DNA of 64,000 nucleotides, taken from Candidatus Thalassarchaeum sp. GTDB taxonomy: Archaea > Thermoplasmatota > Poseidoniia > Poseidoniales > Thalassarchaeaceae. Position 1 is the first letter of the stretch. Each line of letters begins with the position of its first letter. Both the position numbers and the translations under genes were made by a program. The notes beneath the pieces are model-generated. The model had not been told where the DNA came from. It worked only from the letters and a program-made list of their open reading frames with translations, and searched no databases. The stretch lies in the NCBI GenBank assembly GCA_016777225.1, contig JADHRW010000002.1:257284-321283 (forward strand), written 5' to 3'. Below, in pieces: positions 17,773-26,814 of the stretch.

Positions 17773-18987
17773 ATGAAACATCTATCTGTGACCCTTGTGT
17801 TGATTATTACACTGGCATCATTTAGTGGATGTTTAGCTGATGAAATAGAAAAAGAAGAAGTAATTATATCAGATAATGACTTTCGTACATATTCTGTAGT
17901 TGCACCAGTAGACACTGGAATTAACGTATACCATGACCATTTCAGAACAAATGAAACATTCCCAGATTGGTTGATAGATGGATTGGGAGTAACAATGACT
18001 TGCGAACTGACATTTGAAGGTACATGGCAAGAAAGATATGAAGCTGACAAAGAATCATGTTGGGATACTATAAATTCAACTGATATCGTATATTTCCCAG
18101 GTACAAAAATTATTGGAACTACTCCGGATGATAATACAGATATCCCAATACTTGATGACCCTTCAGATGGACATGGAACAGCAGTTACTGGAGCAGTTCT
18201 TGATGCAAATCCTGATGCAATAATCTTCTTTGTTGAAGGTTTTAGTGATGCAGCAGTATTAGCTGCAGCAAATCAGCCATTAGTGGATATAATTACCACA
18301 AGTTTCGGACCTATTGGTTCAATACCTGTACCTGGAATTGAGGATGCTACAAAAGTTGCAGTAGTACAAGAAAAGAAAATCCATACTGGTGCAGCAGATA
18401 ATTCACCTTCTCCTGCAGTCCAAGATTCTACTGCAGGACCCCCATGGAGCATAGGAGTTTCAGGATATGCAGAAGAAGGAGATGATCAAAAAGAAACAAT
18501 GAGTGGATCTTACCCAGATATAGCTGCAGATTGGACTCAAGTTTTACCGAATCATGACGATATCGATGGTTACCATGAAACAAGTGGAACTTCTTTTGCA
18601 ACTCCTAGAACTGCAGGACTACTTTCTAAGATAATTCAGCACCTTAGATCTGAATCTGGCGATTATTCATCTGGAGCCGACCCTGAACTCAGAGGGGGAT
18701 TCTTAGTAAATGGAGTAGACCTAAATATAACTCAGGCTGACATAAGAGATGCGCTAAATCTTTCTGCCTGGTATCCATCTTTCAGTACATGGGACCCATT
18801 ATCAGGAACAACCCCCGTATCACCAGTTGCTCCTTGTACACAACTTGGATGGGGAGTTGTTAATGAATCAAATGTAGAGCCAATTATTAACCATCTGAAT
18901 GGCACTAGTGCACAGCCTAGCAGACCATCAGATGTGACTATGTGTATGGAAACAAATCAACAAATTAGAGAATCTTATTGGAACTGA
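17773..18987 (+). CDS. Subtilisin-like lipoprotein (S8-family protease)
   Basis: A 404-residue exported protein. The N-terminus has a hydrophobic signal ending in SFSGC20, a lipobox-like site, so it is probably lipid-anchored outside the membrane. The subtilase triad can be traced in a divergent frame: D47 (APVDTGIN), H134 (DGHGTAVTG), N210 (GAADNS) and S274 (SGTSFATP). The Asp lies unusually close to the N-terminus and no propeptide is evident, which differs from typical secreted subtilisins. It interrupts the molybdenum-enzyme locus. Whether it is functionally linked is unknown. The open frame extends back to 17653 inside xdhC, but ATG 17773 begins the signal peptide. Confidence 0.85.
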   Translation: MKHLSVTLVLIITLASFSGCLADEIEKEEVIISDNDFRTYSVVAPVDTGINVYHDHFRTNETFPDWLIDGLGVTMTCELTFEGTWQERYEADKESCWDTINSTDIVYFPGTKIIGTTPDDNTDIPILDDPSDGHGTAVTGAVLDANPDAIIFFVEGFSDAAVLAAANQPLVDIITTSFGPIGSIPVPGIEDATKVAVVQEKKIHTGAADNSPSPAVQDSTAGPPWSIGVSGYAEEGDDQKETMSGSYPDIAADWTQVLPNHDDIDGYHETSGTSFATPRTAGLLSKIIQHLRSESGDYSSGADPELRGGFLVNGVDLNITQADIRDALNLSAWYPSFSTWDPLSGTTPVSPVAPCTQLGWGVVNESNVEPIINHLNGTSAQPSRPSDVTMCMETNQQIRESYWN

Positions 18988-19030
18988 ATAATATCGACGG
19001 ATTCAATAAGACAGTGGCACTGCACTGTAT

Positions 19031-19681
19031 ATGCGTAAGGTAGTCCTCAAATGGAAAACTAATTCTTTGCGCGGTTCTAAAGAAATATCAGAGATTTTAC
19101 AAATCTGTGAAAGAATGGAAATTTTAGGGCATCTTTCAATAAATGAAGAAGGAGTCACTCAACTTGCTGAGATTAAATTGAAAGAAGGTAAAACTATAGA
19201 AGAATTAGATAATTTAGATAATTTCAAAGTTGTTACTGTACATGAAGAAAATGAAGATGGTGTCTTAGTTAGTCTTTTTTGCACACATCCATTGGCTATC
19301 ACAGCAATAGAATTATCGAATATCCATATCCAACCACCCTATGGAATTTCTGAAAAGAATGGTATGGAAATGAGAATTTCAGGGTTATCTAATTCAATTA
19401 GAAGATTTATCAGTTTAATTCGAATTGTACTGCCTCCAGATAATATCTCAGTACAATCATTTCAAAGAGAAAATAATGATAATATCTGGGAAACTATTCT
19501 TACTGAAAGGCAAGTACAAGTTTTATCACATGCAATAAGAAAAGGATTCTATAGCATGGATAGAAATGTGACTCTAAAACAACTTGCAGATGAGATGGAA
19601 ATGGCTAGGAGTACATATGGCGAACATATACGAAGAGCAGAGGTTGAAATAATGAATAAAATATTCAATGATTTGAACTAA
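19031..19681 (+). CDS. Bacterio-opsin-activator (Bat) type HTH transcriptional regulator
   Basis: A 216-residue cytoplasmic DNA-binding protein. The C-terminus, about 155-216, is an HTH_10 domain of the Bat family. It opens with LTERQVQVLSHAIRKGFYS and contains TLKQLADEMEMARSTYGEHIRRAE, the helix-turn-helix. The N-terminal 150 residues resemble the sensor/GAF-like half of archaeal Bat relatives without a clear ligand motif. Such regulators often control neighbouring metabolic genes in archaea. The hydroxylase structural genes begin 58 bp after its stop, so it is a candidate regulator of them (inference). Confidence 0.88.
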   Translation: MRKVVLKWKTNSLRGSKEISEILQICERMEILGHLSINEEGVTQLAEIKLKEGKTIEELDNLDNFKVVTVHEENEDGVLVSLFCTHPLAITAIELSNIHIQPPYGISEKNGMEMRISGLSNSIRRFISLIRIVLPPDNISVQSFQRENNDNIWETILTERQVQVLSHAIRKGFYSMDRNVTLKQLADEMEMARSTYGEHIRRAEVEIMNKIFNDLN

Positions 19682-19739
19682 GTCAGAAAGTCTTGAACCT
19701 AATACTAAAATGCAAACCTCGGTTGGTAGGGATGTTAGC

Positions 19740-20306
19740 ATGAGTGTCATACGTCTTCCAATGCTCCCGGGGTCAGAAAAAATACCTTGGAAAGCAAGTA
19801 TAAATGGCAAACTAATTTCTAAACCAATTGAAAGTAATGCAATACTTCTTGATGTATTAAGAGATCAAGTTGGGACTCTAGGAGTAAAAAGAGGATGTGA
19901 CATGGGGACGTGCGGTTGTTGTTCAGTATTAATTGATGGAAAACCAAAACTTTCTTGCTTAGTTTTAGCTCAAGAAGTGAGTGAAAGTGAGATTACAACT
20001 GTTGAAGGTTTAGCAGATGGACACCATCTACATCCCATTCAAGAAATGTTTGGAGAGTATGGAGGAAGTCAATGCGGATTTTGCACCCCTGGTTTCCTAG
20101 TAGTAATATCTGCATTATTAGAAGAAAATCCTACACCTAATGATTCAGAAATTAAAAATGCTATTGAAGGAAATCTATGTAGATGTACCGGTTATCAGCA
20201 AATTGTAGATTCGGTTAGAGCCGCGAGTGAATTACTAAATTCAGGAAATACTGTAAGTAATTCTACCGAACCTAAAAGCAATCCTAATCCAGGATTTGAC
20301 GAATGA
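19740..20306 (+). CDS. Molybdenum hydroxylase 2Fe-2S subunit (HcrC/CoxS/XdhA-small type)
   Basis: The 188-residue small subunit transfers electrons between the molybdenum site and FAD. The plant-type ferredoxin half has the CDMGTCGCC cluster motif and a fourth Cys at LSC. The helical half has QCGFCTPG and CRCTGY for the second 2Fe-2S cluster. The N-terminus carries about 20 extra residues before the ferredoxin fold and the C-terminus has a short Ser/Asn/Pro-rich tail. The start may be ATG 19740 (MSVIRLP) or ATG 19710. It is the first of three structural genes in the order small, large, medium. The next start is 9 bp after its stop with a GAGG ribosome-binding site. Confidence 0.93.
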   Translation: MSVIRLPMLPGSEKIPWKASINGKLISKPIESNAILLDVLRDQVGTLGVKRGCDMGTCGCCSVLIDGKPKLSCLVLAQEVSESEITTVEGLADGHHLHPIQEMFGEYGGSQCGFCTPGFLVVISALLEENPTPNDSEIKNAIEGNLCRCTGYQQIVDSVRAASELLNSGNTVSNSTEPKSNPNPGFDE

Positions 20307-20315
20307 GGAATTATT

Positions 20316-23093
20316 ATGTCAGAAAAAGAAAAGAAAGAGATGGTTGGTTATAGACAGCAACCAGGAAAAATTCCATTCTCACGCCCGGGTTCAGGAGGTA
20401 AAAGCCCATTCAGTGAACCTAGAGATGAAGAAATGATACCGGAAAGTCAAGGTGGAAAGAAAAATCAACCTTGGGGAGGCCATAGACATGATAAGTTGAT
20501 TACTGGAAGAGTAGTAGGTAAATCTACATCATTAGTTGATAGTAAATGGAAGGTCACTGGAAGAGCAAAATATGGCGATGACATAAGATTACCCAATGAA
20601 CTAATAGGTAAAATTGTCAGATCACCTCATCATTATGCAAGAGTATTATCTATTGATTTATCTAAAGCATTGGATTTACCCGGTGTTATCTCTATAGCTA
20701 CAGGAGATGATGCAAAAAACAAATTTGGAGTACTTCCTGTGACTAAGGATGAACATGCTATGGCTGTAGATAGAGTGAGGCATATTGGAGATTTAGTCGC
20801 ATGCGTAGCGGCCGAAGATGAAGGCACCGCACTGGAAGCAGTTCGGCTAATCAATGTGGAATATGAAATTCTCGAATCAATACATGATATGAAAGATGGT
20901 TTGAATGATTCTGAAAAACCGATTCATGACAGAGGAGAGTACCATATCGGCGAGGCAAATGTTCAAAAAAGAGTTTTTCAAGAATTTGGGAATATAGATT
21001 CAATGCAGGAAAATGCAATTGCTAGTCACAAAAATAATTGGTTTTTTAATGGAGTAAATCATGCTGCTACAGAACCTCATGCAGTAGTTGCAGATTGGGA
21101 TCCGTCTGGTAGATTGACACTATACACACCACAGCAAGTACCTCATTATGTACATAGAGCATTAGCAGATGTTCTCGAAATTCCTATGCATCAAATAAAT
21201 GTACATAGAACATTCGTAGGAGGTGGATTTGGAGGGAAATCAGATCCATTCCCACATGAGATGTGTGCATCGATTTTAGCACGAAAATCAGGTCGTCCAG
21301 TGAGAATTACATTCGATAGAGAAGAAGTATATTGGATAAATAGAGGAAGACACCCCTCCCATATTGAAATGAATCTACATGCTGATGAAAAGGGAAGACT
21401 TTGTGGCATTGAAACTGATGCTCTAATCGACGGGGGGGCATTTGCATCTTTTGGACACGTCACCACATATTACAATGGAGTACTTCATACTGCACCTTAT
21501 GAGATTGGAGCATTTCATTACACAGGAGCAAGAGTTTGGACCAATAAGCCAGCAAGTGGAGCAATGCGAGGCCATGGAGCAGTAAACTCTAGATGTGCAG
21601 TGGAGGTAGGTATTGATGACTTATCTGAACAATTACAAGTCGATCCAATTTCATTCAGACTGGCCAATTTACTACCACCAAATTCTGCAACAATTACTGG
21701 ATTCAGAGTTACAAGTATAGGCATGAGAGAATGTTTAGAAAGAGTGATGGAAGAATCAGACTGGAAAAATAAATTCAGAAAAATGCCATTGGGTCATGGC
21801 ATAGGCATAGGATGTGGATTCTTCATATCTGGAAGCGGCTTACCGATACATTGGGACCCGAATAAATTCCCTCATGCTACTGTACATTTGAAGATAGATA
21901 TGGATGGTGGAGTAACAGTACATACTGGCGCAGCAGATATAGGTCAAGGTTCAGATACTGTAGTAGCTCAATCTGTAGCAGAAGTTCTCGGTTTACCACT
22001 TGATATGATAAGAATAAAATCTAGAGAAACTGATACTTCACCTGTAGATTTAGGATCATATTCCTCTAGAGTAACCTTCATGAATGCGAATGCAGCAATC
22101 TCTGCTGCAATGAAAATAAGAGAAGATTTACTTAATGCCACATCAGAAATAACTGATTCTCCTATTGAGAAATTAGTTATTGGAGATAGAAGAATTTTCA
22201 GAAAAGATGACCCGGCAGTTGGTGTATCATACCTAGAAGCGTTACACAAAGCACAAGAAGAAAGAGGGGCATTAGTCGCATCAGGAGCATATAGAACGCC
22301 CCCAATGGGGCGGGCTCACAAAGGCGCAGCAGCAGGATTAGCTCCAGCCTATTCATTTTCAGCGTATGTTGCTGAAGTAAAAGTTGATGTAGAAACTGGA
22401 CAAACAAAAGTAGAGAAAGTTTGGGCAGCGCATGATTGTGGCAAGGCATTAAATCCATTAGCAGTAAAGGGGCAGATAATTGGTTCATGCCATATGGGAA
22501 TGGGACAGGTTTTATCTGAAGAAATGAGATATGGAAGAACTGGAAATTTGATGAATACGGACCTTCTTGACTATAAAATTCCAAGCGTACATGAAATGCC
22601 AGAGGTGACACCAATTATTGTCGAGTCAAATGATCCGGAAGGACCATTTGGAGCTAAAGAAGCAGGAGAAGGCCCACTTTTACCGATTTTGCCGGCTGTA
22701 TGTAATGCCGTGTATGACGCTATAGGTGTCAGAAGTAATGAATTACCGATAACTCCAGATAGACTATACAAGAATATTGAGAAAAAATGTAGGAAGTTGA
22801 AGATTGATGATCCTATGGATTTACCATCGCCTAGATTAGAATATTCAGAATTACAAGAAATATTAGAAAAAAGGTCACAAGAACATTCAATAAGAGATAG
22901 AGATAGAAGATTGAAATCTGATATCAAACCCTATCATAATGGTGCATTATTTGGAATGGACCCTACAATTCCTCCTGATGAAGTAGACGAATCTTGGAAG
23001 GTAACTGTAATTCCATCAGAAGAGTATCTAGAATCACCTCGATTAGCTGGAAGTGCATGGCTCCATACTGAAAGAAGAAAGAGAGGTGAATAA
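20316..23093 (+). CDS. Molybdenum hydroxylase large (Mo-cofactor) subunit, 4-hydroxybenzoyl-CoA-reductase-like
   Basis: The 925-residue catalytic subunit of the xanthine dehydrogenase superfamily binds molybdopterin cytosine dinucleotide. Landmarks are GGGFGGKSDPFPHE, HRGR-like NRGRHPSH, SGAMRGHGAVNSR, the HTGAADIGQGSDTV Gln loop, and GAKEAGEGPLLP with the catalytic Glu. The SGAMRGHG stretch matches, from memory, the alpha subunit of 4-hydroxybenzoyl-CoA reductase. The AYRCSFR loop of form I CO dehydrogenase is absent, so it is not a CO oxidiser of that type. About 70 polar residues precede the first domain and about 90 charged residues extend the C-terminus. The substrate is unproven; an aromatic CoA ester or a purine/aldehyde remain possible. 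Confidence 0.92.
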   Translation: MSEKEKKEMVGYRQQPGKIPFSRPGSGGKSPFSEPRDEEMIPESQGGKKNQPWGGHRHDKLITGRVVGKSTSLVDSKWKVTGRAKYGDDIRLPNELIGKIVRSPHHYARVLSIDLSKALDLPGVISIATGDDAKNKFGVLPVTKDEHAMAVDRVRHIGDLVACVAAEDEGTALEAVRLINVEYEILESIHDMKDGLNDSEKPIHDRGEYHIGEANVQKRVFQEFGNIDSMQENAIASHKNNWFFNGVNHAATEPHAVVADWDPSGRLTLYTPQQVPHYVHRALADVLEIPMHQINVHRTFVGGGFGGKSDPFPHEMCASILARKSGRPVRITFDREEVYWINRGRHPSHIEMNLHADEKGRLCGIETDALIDGGAFASFGHVTTYYNGVLHTAPYEIGAFHYTGARVWTNKPASGAMRGHGAVNSRCAVEVGIDDLSEQLQVDPISFRLANLLPPNSATITGFRVTSIGMRECLERVMEESDWKNKFRKMPLGHGIGIGCGFFISGSGLPIHWDPNKFPHATVHLKIDMDGGVTVHTGAADIGQGSDTVVAQSVAEVLGLPLDMIRIKSRETDTSPVDLGSYSSRVTFMNANAAISAAMKIREDLLNATSEITDSPIEKLVIGDRRIFRKDDPAVGVSYLEALHKAQEERGALVASGAYRTPPMGRAHKGAAAGLAPAYSFSAYVAEVKVDVETGQTKVEKVWAAHDCGKALNPLAVKGQIIGSCHMGMGQVLSEEMRYGRTGNLMNTDLLDYKIPSVHEMPEVTPIIVESNDPEGPFGAKEAGEGPLLPILPAVCNAVYDAIGVRSNELPITPDRLYKNIEKKCRKLKIDDPMDLPSPRLEYSELQEILEKRSQEHSIRDRDRRLKSDIKPYHNGALFGMDPTIPPDEVDESWKVTVIPSEEYLESPRLAGSAWLHTERRKRGE

Positions 23094-23094
23094 T

Positions 23095-24075
23095 ATGAAG
23101 ATGCCTCCATTCAAACTACATACGCCAAATAGCTTAGATGAGGCATTGGAAATTGCTAGAAATATTCAATCTAATGAAGAAGACTTTGATTGGATTGCAG
23201 GAGGTACTGACTTACTCCCAAACTATAAATGGCATCTTAATTCAAAGAAAAATGTAATCTCTCTAGCCAAGATACCAACATTAACTGAACTCTCAGACAC
23301 ACATATTGGAGCCATGGTGAGATTACAAGATTTGGCAGAATCTAAAACAACCCATCCAGTTCTTGCTAAATCTGCTAATTCAATCGCCAGTATAATGATT
23401 AGACGATCAGGAACGGTAGGAGGCAATATTTGTCTCGATACACGTTGCTATTGGTTTAATCAAACAGAAGATTGGAGAGAATCTATTGATTGGTGCCATA
23501 AATGTGATTGTGGTACAGGAGCAGATTGTAGAGTTATACCAAATCAAAATACACTATGTGTAGCCACATATCAAGCAGACTTAGCGCCTGTTTTGATGTG
23601 CATGGAGGCTAAAGTACATCTGATTTCTACTTCAGGAAAGAGAGAAATGTTGTTGAATGATTTCTTTGAACTAGATGGCATGACAAGGAATAAATTACAA
23701 CCAGGAGAATTATTAACTCATATTTCTATACCAAAGGAAATTTCAAACTGGAGTGGAGACTATCAAAAGTTACGTCAACGAGAATCTTGGGATTTCCCAG
23801 AAGCAGGAGTTGCAGTTTTGTGGAAGAAAGAAGGAGATACTCTCAAAGAATTAAGAGTTGCAACAACGGGACTGGAATCAATACCTGGATATCACGAAGA
23901 CTTATCTGCACAATTAGTTGAAAACTGGAATGGAAAGGAAAGCATAACTGCCCTATCTGAACAAATAAGAAGAGCGGTTAAGCCGGTACAAAACACATGG
24001 TTTACACCGTCTTACAGAAGAAAGATGGTGAAGGTATTAACAAAGAGGGCCTGCAAGGGCCTATTGGGTGAGTAG
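23095..24075 (+). CDS. Molybdenum hydroxylase FAD subunit with HcrB-type extra [4Fe-4S] insertion
   Basis: The 326-residue FAD-binding medium subunit has the FAD motif AGGTDLLPNYKW at about 35-46 and the second FAD motif IRRSGTVGGNICLDTRC. It then carries a Cys-rich insertion: C118, C134, C137, C139, C145 and C155. From memory, the beta subunit of Thauera 4-hydroxybenzoyl-CoA reductase has four cluster cysteines in the same place, in a similar LDTRC...C...C...C frame with a 16-residue first spacing as here. Ordinary CoxM/XdhB subunits lack this. It likely relays electrons through a 4Fe-4S cluster to a ferredoxin-like partner. It starts one base after the large-subunit stop. Confidence 0.92.
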   Translation: MKMPPFKLHTPNSLDEALEIARNIQSNEEDFDWIAGGTDLLPNYKWHLNSKKNVISLAKIPTLTELSDTHIGAMVRLQDLAESKTTHPVLAKSANSIASIMIRRSGTVGGNICLDTRCYWFNQTEDWRESIDWCHKCDCGTGADCRVIPNQNTLCVATYQADLAPVLMCMEAKVHLISTSGKREMLLNDFFELDGMTRNKLQPGELLTHISIPKEISNWSGDYQKLRQRESWDFPEAGVAVLWKKEGDTLKELRVATTGLESIPGYHEDLSAQLVENWNGKESITALSEQIRRAVKPVQNTWFTPSYRRKMVKVLTKRACKGLLGE

Positions 24076-24076
24076 G

Positions 24077-25024
24077 ATGAACAAATTTGCTTATTTCGTA
24101 GTATTCATATTTTTATTCTCGCATTCTGCAATGCTTACATCTGCACAACAGGAGCCTGAATTAGGGAATTGGCAACTGGGAATAAAATATATTGGAGATA
24201 ATGATGCTACCGCTTTTGTCATTAGTGAAAACGGTGAAAGAGCAATAGAATTCTACGTACATAATACTGAAATGTTCGAAGTTGAAGTTAGTTTCGAATA
24301 TGAATTACCTTTTGAAGGATCAGCTGATGGTCCAGAAACTGAGAAAATACAAGCAGGAGATAATGAAACATTTACACTTAATATTGAAAATATTGATGTT
24401 TTTAATTTTGATGCTAATTCTAAAGAAGAGATGAAAATCACTGCGAGTTTAGTGACTAGAGCAGGGATTGCAGTATTGATTCCAGAGAATCAAGAATCTA
24501 CAGCGGATCTAGAAATCCCTACCGTTCATTCAATATCTGTTGATTTAGCAGAACCTGCGGGAGCAATGAATGCAGGTACAGATATGATTTTGAGAGTGAC
24601 TGTGACAAATAATGGAAACATTAAAGACAAAGTTGGCGAAATTGATTTGTCAGATAATTGTCCTTTAATGACATTAGATAATGGATTAGATAAGTTACTT
24701 GTTACAGATCTTGAGAAGGGGCAGTCATCAAATGCAGATTTGAAGATTACAGCATCTGAAAGCCATCCTAGGAAAAATTGTAAGTTAGAAATTACGGTTC
24801 ATTCAAATGGTGCAATGAATTCTGGAAAATCAAAAATATCAGAAGATGAAACTTCAATCACAGTAGAACCGCCGCTTACTAAACCAGTAGATAATCAGGA
24901 TTCTAATGATGACGAAGAAAGTATTACACAGGTAGTTGATTCGAGTCTTCCTGCTTCTGGGATAAGTGTTATTTTGTTTTCTTCCTGTATGGCTCTATTT
25001 TACACCTCTAGAAATAAGAAATAA
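24077..25024 (+). CDS. Secreted surface protein with C-terminal anchor, function unknown
   Basis: The 315-residue protein has an N-terminal signal (about 4-24, ending TSAQQ) and an extracellular beta-sandwich region. Residues about 150-260 resemble a CARDB/NEW3-like adhesion module, with a VTVTNNGNIKDKVGEIDLS segment. An acidic linker leads to a terminal helix preceded by SLPASGI and followed by YTSRNKK. That ending closely resembles the one on the secreted protein at 45569-47566 and may be a sorting signal. The ATG lies one base after the FAD-subunit stop, so it may be cotranscribed with the hydroxylase. No enzymatic motif is seen. Confidence 0.75.
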   Translation: MNKFAYFVVFIFLFSHSAMLTSAQQEPELGNWQLGIKYIGDNDATAFVISENGERAIEFYVHNTEMFEVEVSFEYELPFEGSADGPETEKIQAGDNETFTLNIENIDVFNFDANSKEEMKITASLVTRAGIAVLIPENQESTADLEIPTVHSISVDLAEPAGAMNAGTDMILRVTVTNNGNIKDKVGEIDLSDNCPLMTLDNGLDKLLVTDLEKGQSSNADLKITASESHPRKNCKLEITVHSNGAMNSGKSKISEDETSITVEPPLTKPVDNQDSNDDEESITQVVDSSLPASGISVILFSSCMALFYTSRNKK

Positions 25025-25199
25025 AAAAATTAATTAAGAAAAAATGTCATACTAGTCCAGTGTTTAAAATACAGTTGAAAATATTGTAAGAAGTTGATGA
25101 CCTGAACTAATAGCAGCAACATATAACTGTCATTCATCGCTCGGTTGAGTTACTGTTAGGGTTTGCTATGTTCTATATCAGATAAAGGGATTGATTATT

Positions 25200-26795
25200 G
25201 TGGTCGAAGAAAATGAAAGTAGATTCGATTTCAATACAGTTATCATCGGATCAATGGCAGTAACTGTAGTACTGCTTCTATTAGCGCCAATGATGATGGT
25301 CATTGGGAAAGATACATCTTATTCAGCATATGAATCAGATAGCTTAGCTCAACTAAGTGAAATGAGAGATGATATGTTAGACCCTACAGGATTACCAGAT
25401 GGGTATTTCATTGCTAACACAATGTCTACTCCGATGCTTGTCAACGATTGGAAAGATCCACACCGTACTATGCTAGTAATTGTGTCGCCCGAAAAACCAA
25501 TAGACGAAACTGCTGCTGATGCAATTTATGATTTCGTCACTGAAAAAGGAGGTAAGGTAATAGTTGCAGCAGATAACACAAATGCAAATAGATTAGCCTC
25601 AAAATTTGGAGTATCATATTTTGATTCTCCGCTATTAGACCAAAATCAACATTGGTTAGAATATAATGACGATGATTCAGTGCAAGATCCAGTATGGCAG
25701 AATGTTTGGAGTGTAGCGAGTATTCAAAACGATGTCAATGAAATGGAAGCAGGTGCAGCCAGAAAAGGGTGTTCAGATTTCCAAATATCAAATAATGACC
25801 CTAAATCATGTAGAATACCTGTAATGTTCCGTTCCCCAACTGGAATTAGATTTGAACCTACATCAGAGGATTTAGCACAAAATAACCCTGATGATCAAAG
25901 AGAAGTTAATGTTCTTGCAGCAGCTTCATCATCAGCATTCATAGATATCATCGGAAATGGAGATTCAAGTGATGCTAGAAATCCAGCACCCGGTGATTTA
26001 TCTCTAATGATTCGCGTAGATTATCCAAATATTGCAGTTTATGACAAAGTCACAGGCAAAGGTGGATTTAGCGATTTGGAAGAAATTAGTGTCACAGGAA
26101 GTATTGTTTTTGTAGCAGATGATGAAGCATTTTCAAATCGATTATGGGATTTCTCTACAGCAGCAGGTACTGGCATGAGAAGTTCTTGTGAAGGTGTCGT
26201 AGAATCCAAATGTTGGATGAATGAAATTAATGACAATAATGACTGGAATGGAAATAGCGTATATTTCCAAATGTTGATACACTCAATGATGGAATTTGAT
26301 AATACTCAACTTTCTAGTCAAATTAGACAAGATACGAGTAATTTTCAAATTGTATTTGATGAAAGCAGACATGCAACTGGGACTATATCAGCACCATTCG
26401 TAGCTACAATGTCGACAGTAGTGCTGCTTACCTCGAATACTTTTCTCAAGTGGCTAGTGGTCCTAAACGTGGGACTACTATTGCTTGTTTCAATGATGGT
26501 CGTACCAAAGAAAGAAAATTGGAGACACGTATTTGATTTAACTAGATTTAATCAACGCCCTAACAAACTTGATTCTAGCACATATAGATTGAGAGTCAAA
26601 CAGGCATTATTTACCAAAGTCAGAGTACATCATGACCTGACGCGTGACCAAATGGCTTCAAAACCACCTGCAGATGTCCAAGCAATGATAGGCGACCCTA
26701 GGCTAGTAGAATTAGCTTACAGCCAAACCCGAACATACTCACCCCAAGAACTAAGGCAACTAATGGTAGCAATTAGGAAATGGGGTAAGATTTAG
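25200..26795 (+). CDS. DUF4350-like membrane protein of a MoxR/DUF58 operon
   Basis: The protein of about 530 residues has one N-terminal helix (about 15-33), a large extracytoplasmic domain and a second helix near residue 415. A cytoplasmic basic tail follows, with a RVKQALFTKVRVHHDLT segment. The ectodomain begins with a TMLVIVSPEKPIDETAADAIYDFV stretch typical of DUF4350 (ThuA/GATase1-like) proteins that accompany MoxR-type ATPases. Neighbours downstream are MoxR, DUF58 and a multi-helix protein, all with tight spacing. The start is either GTG 25200 or TTG 25191. The role is probably in assembly or maturation of a surface complex; the substrate is unknown. Confidence 0.8.
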   Translation: MVEENESRFDFNTVIIGSMAVTVVLLLLAPMMMVIGKDTSYSAYESDSLAQLSEMRDDMLDPTGLPDGYFIANTMSTPMLVNDWKDPHRTMLVIVSPEKPIDETAADAIYDFVTEKGGKVIVAADNTNANRLASKFGVSYFDSPLLDQNQHWLEYNDDDSVQDPVWQNVWSVASIQNDVNEMEAGAARKGCSDFQISNNDPKSCRIPVMFRSPTGIRFEPTSEDLAQNNPDDQREVNVLAAASSSAFIDIIGNGDSSDARNPAPGDLSLMIRVDYPNIAVYDKVTGKGGFSDLEEISVTGSIVFVADDEAFSNRLWDFSTAAGTGMRSSCEGVVESKCWMNEINDNNDWNGNSVYFQMLIHSMMEFDNTQLSSQIRQDTSNFQIVFDESRHATGTISAPFVATMSTVVLLTSNTFLKWLVVLNVGLLLLVSMMVVPKKENWRHVFDLTRFNQRPNKLDSSTYRLRVKQALFTKVRVHHDLTRDQMASKPPADVQAMIGDPRLVELAYSQTRTYSPQELRQLMVAIRKWGKI

Positions 26796-26814
26796 AACAA
26801 TGGAGAGATGAAAA

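Noticed and set aside
20316-23093. Form I aerobic CO dehydrogenase (CoxL)
   Set aside because: The AYRCSFR active-site loop is absent; the corresponding region reads SGAMRGHGAV, as in 4-hydroxybenzoyl-CoA reductase.
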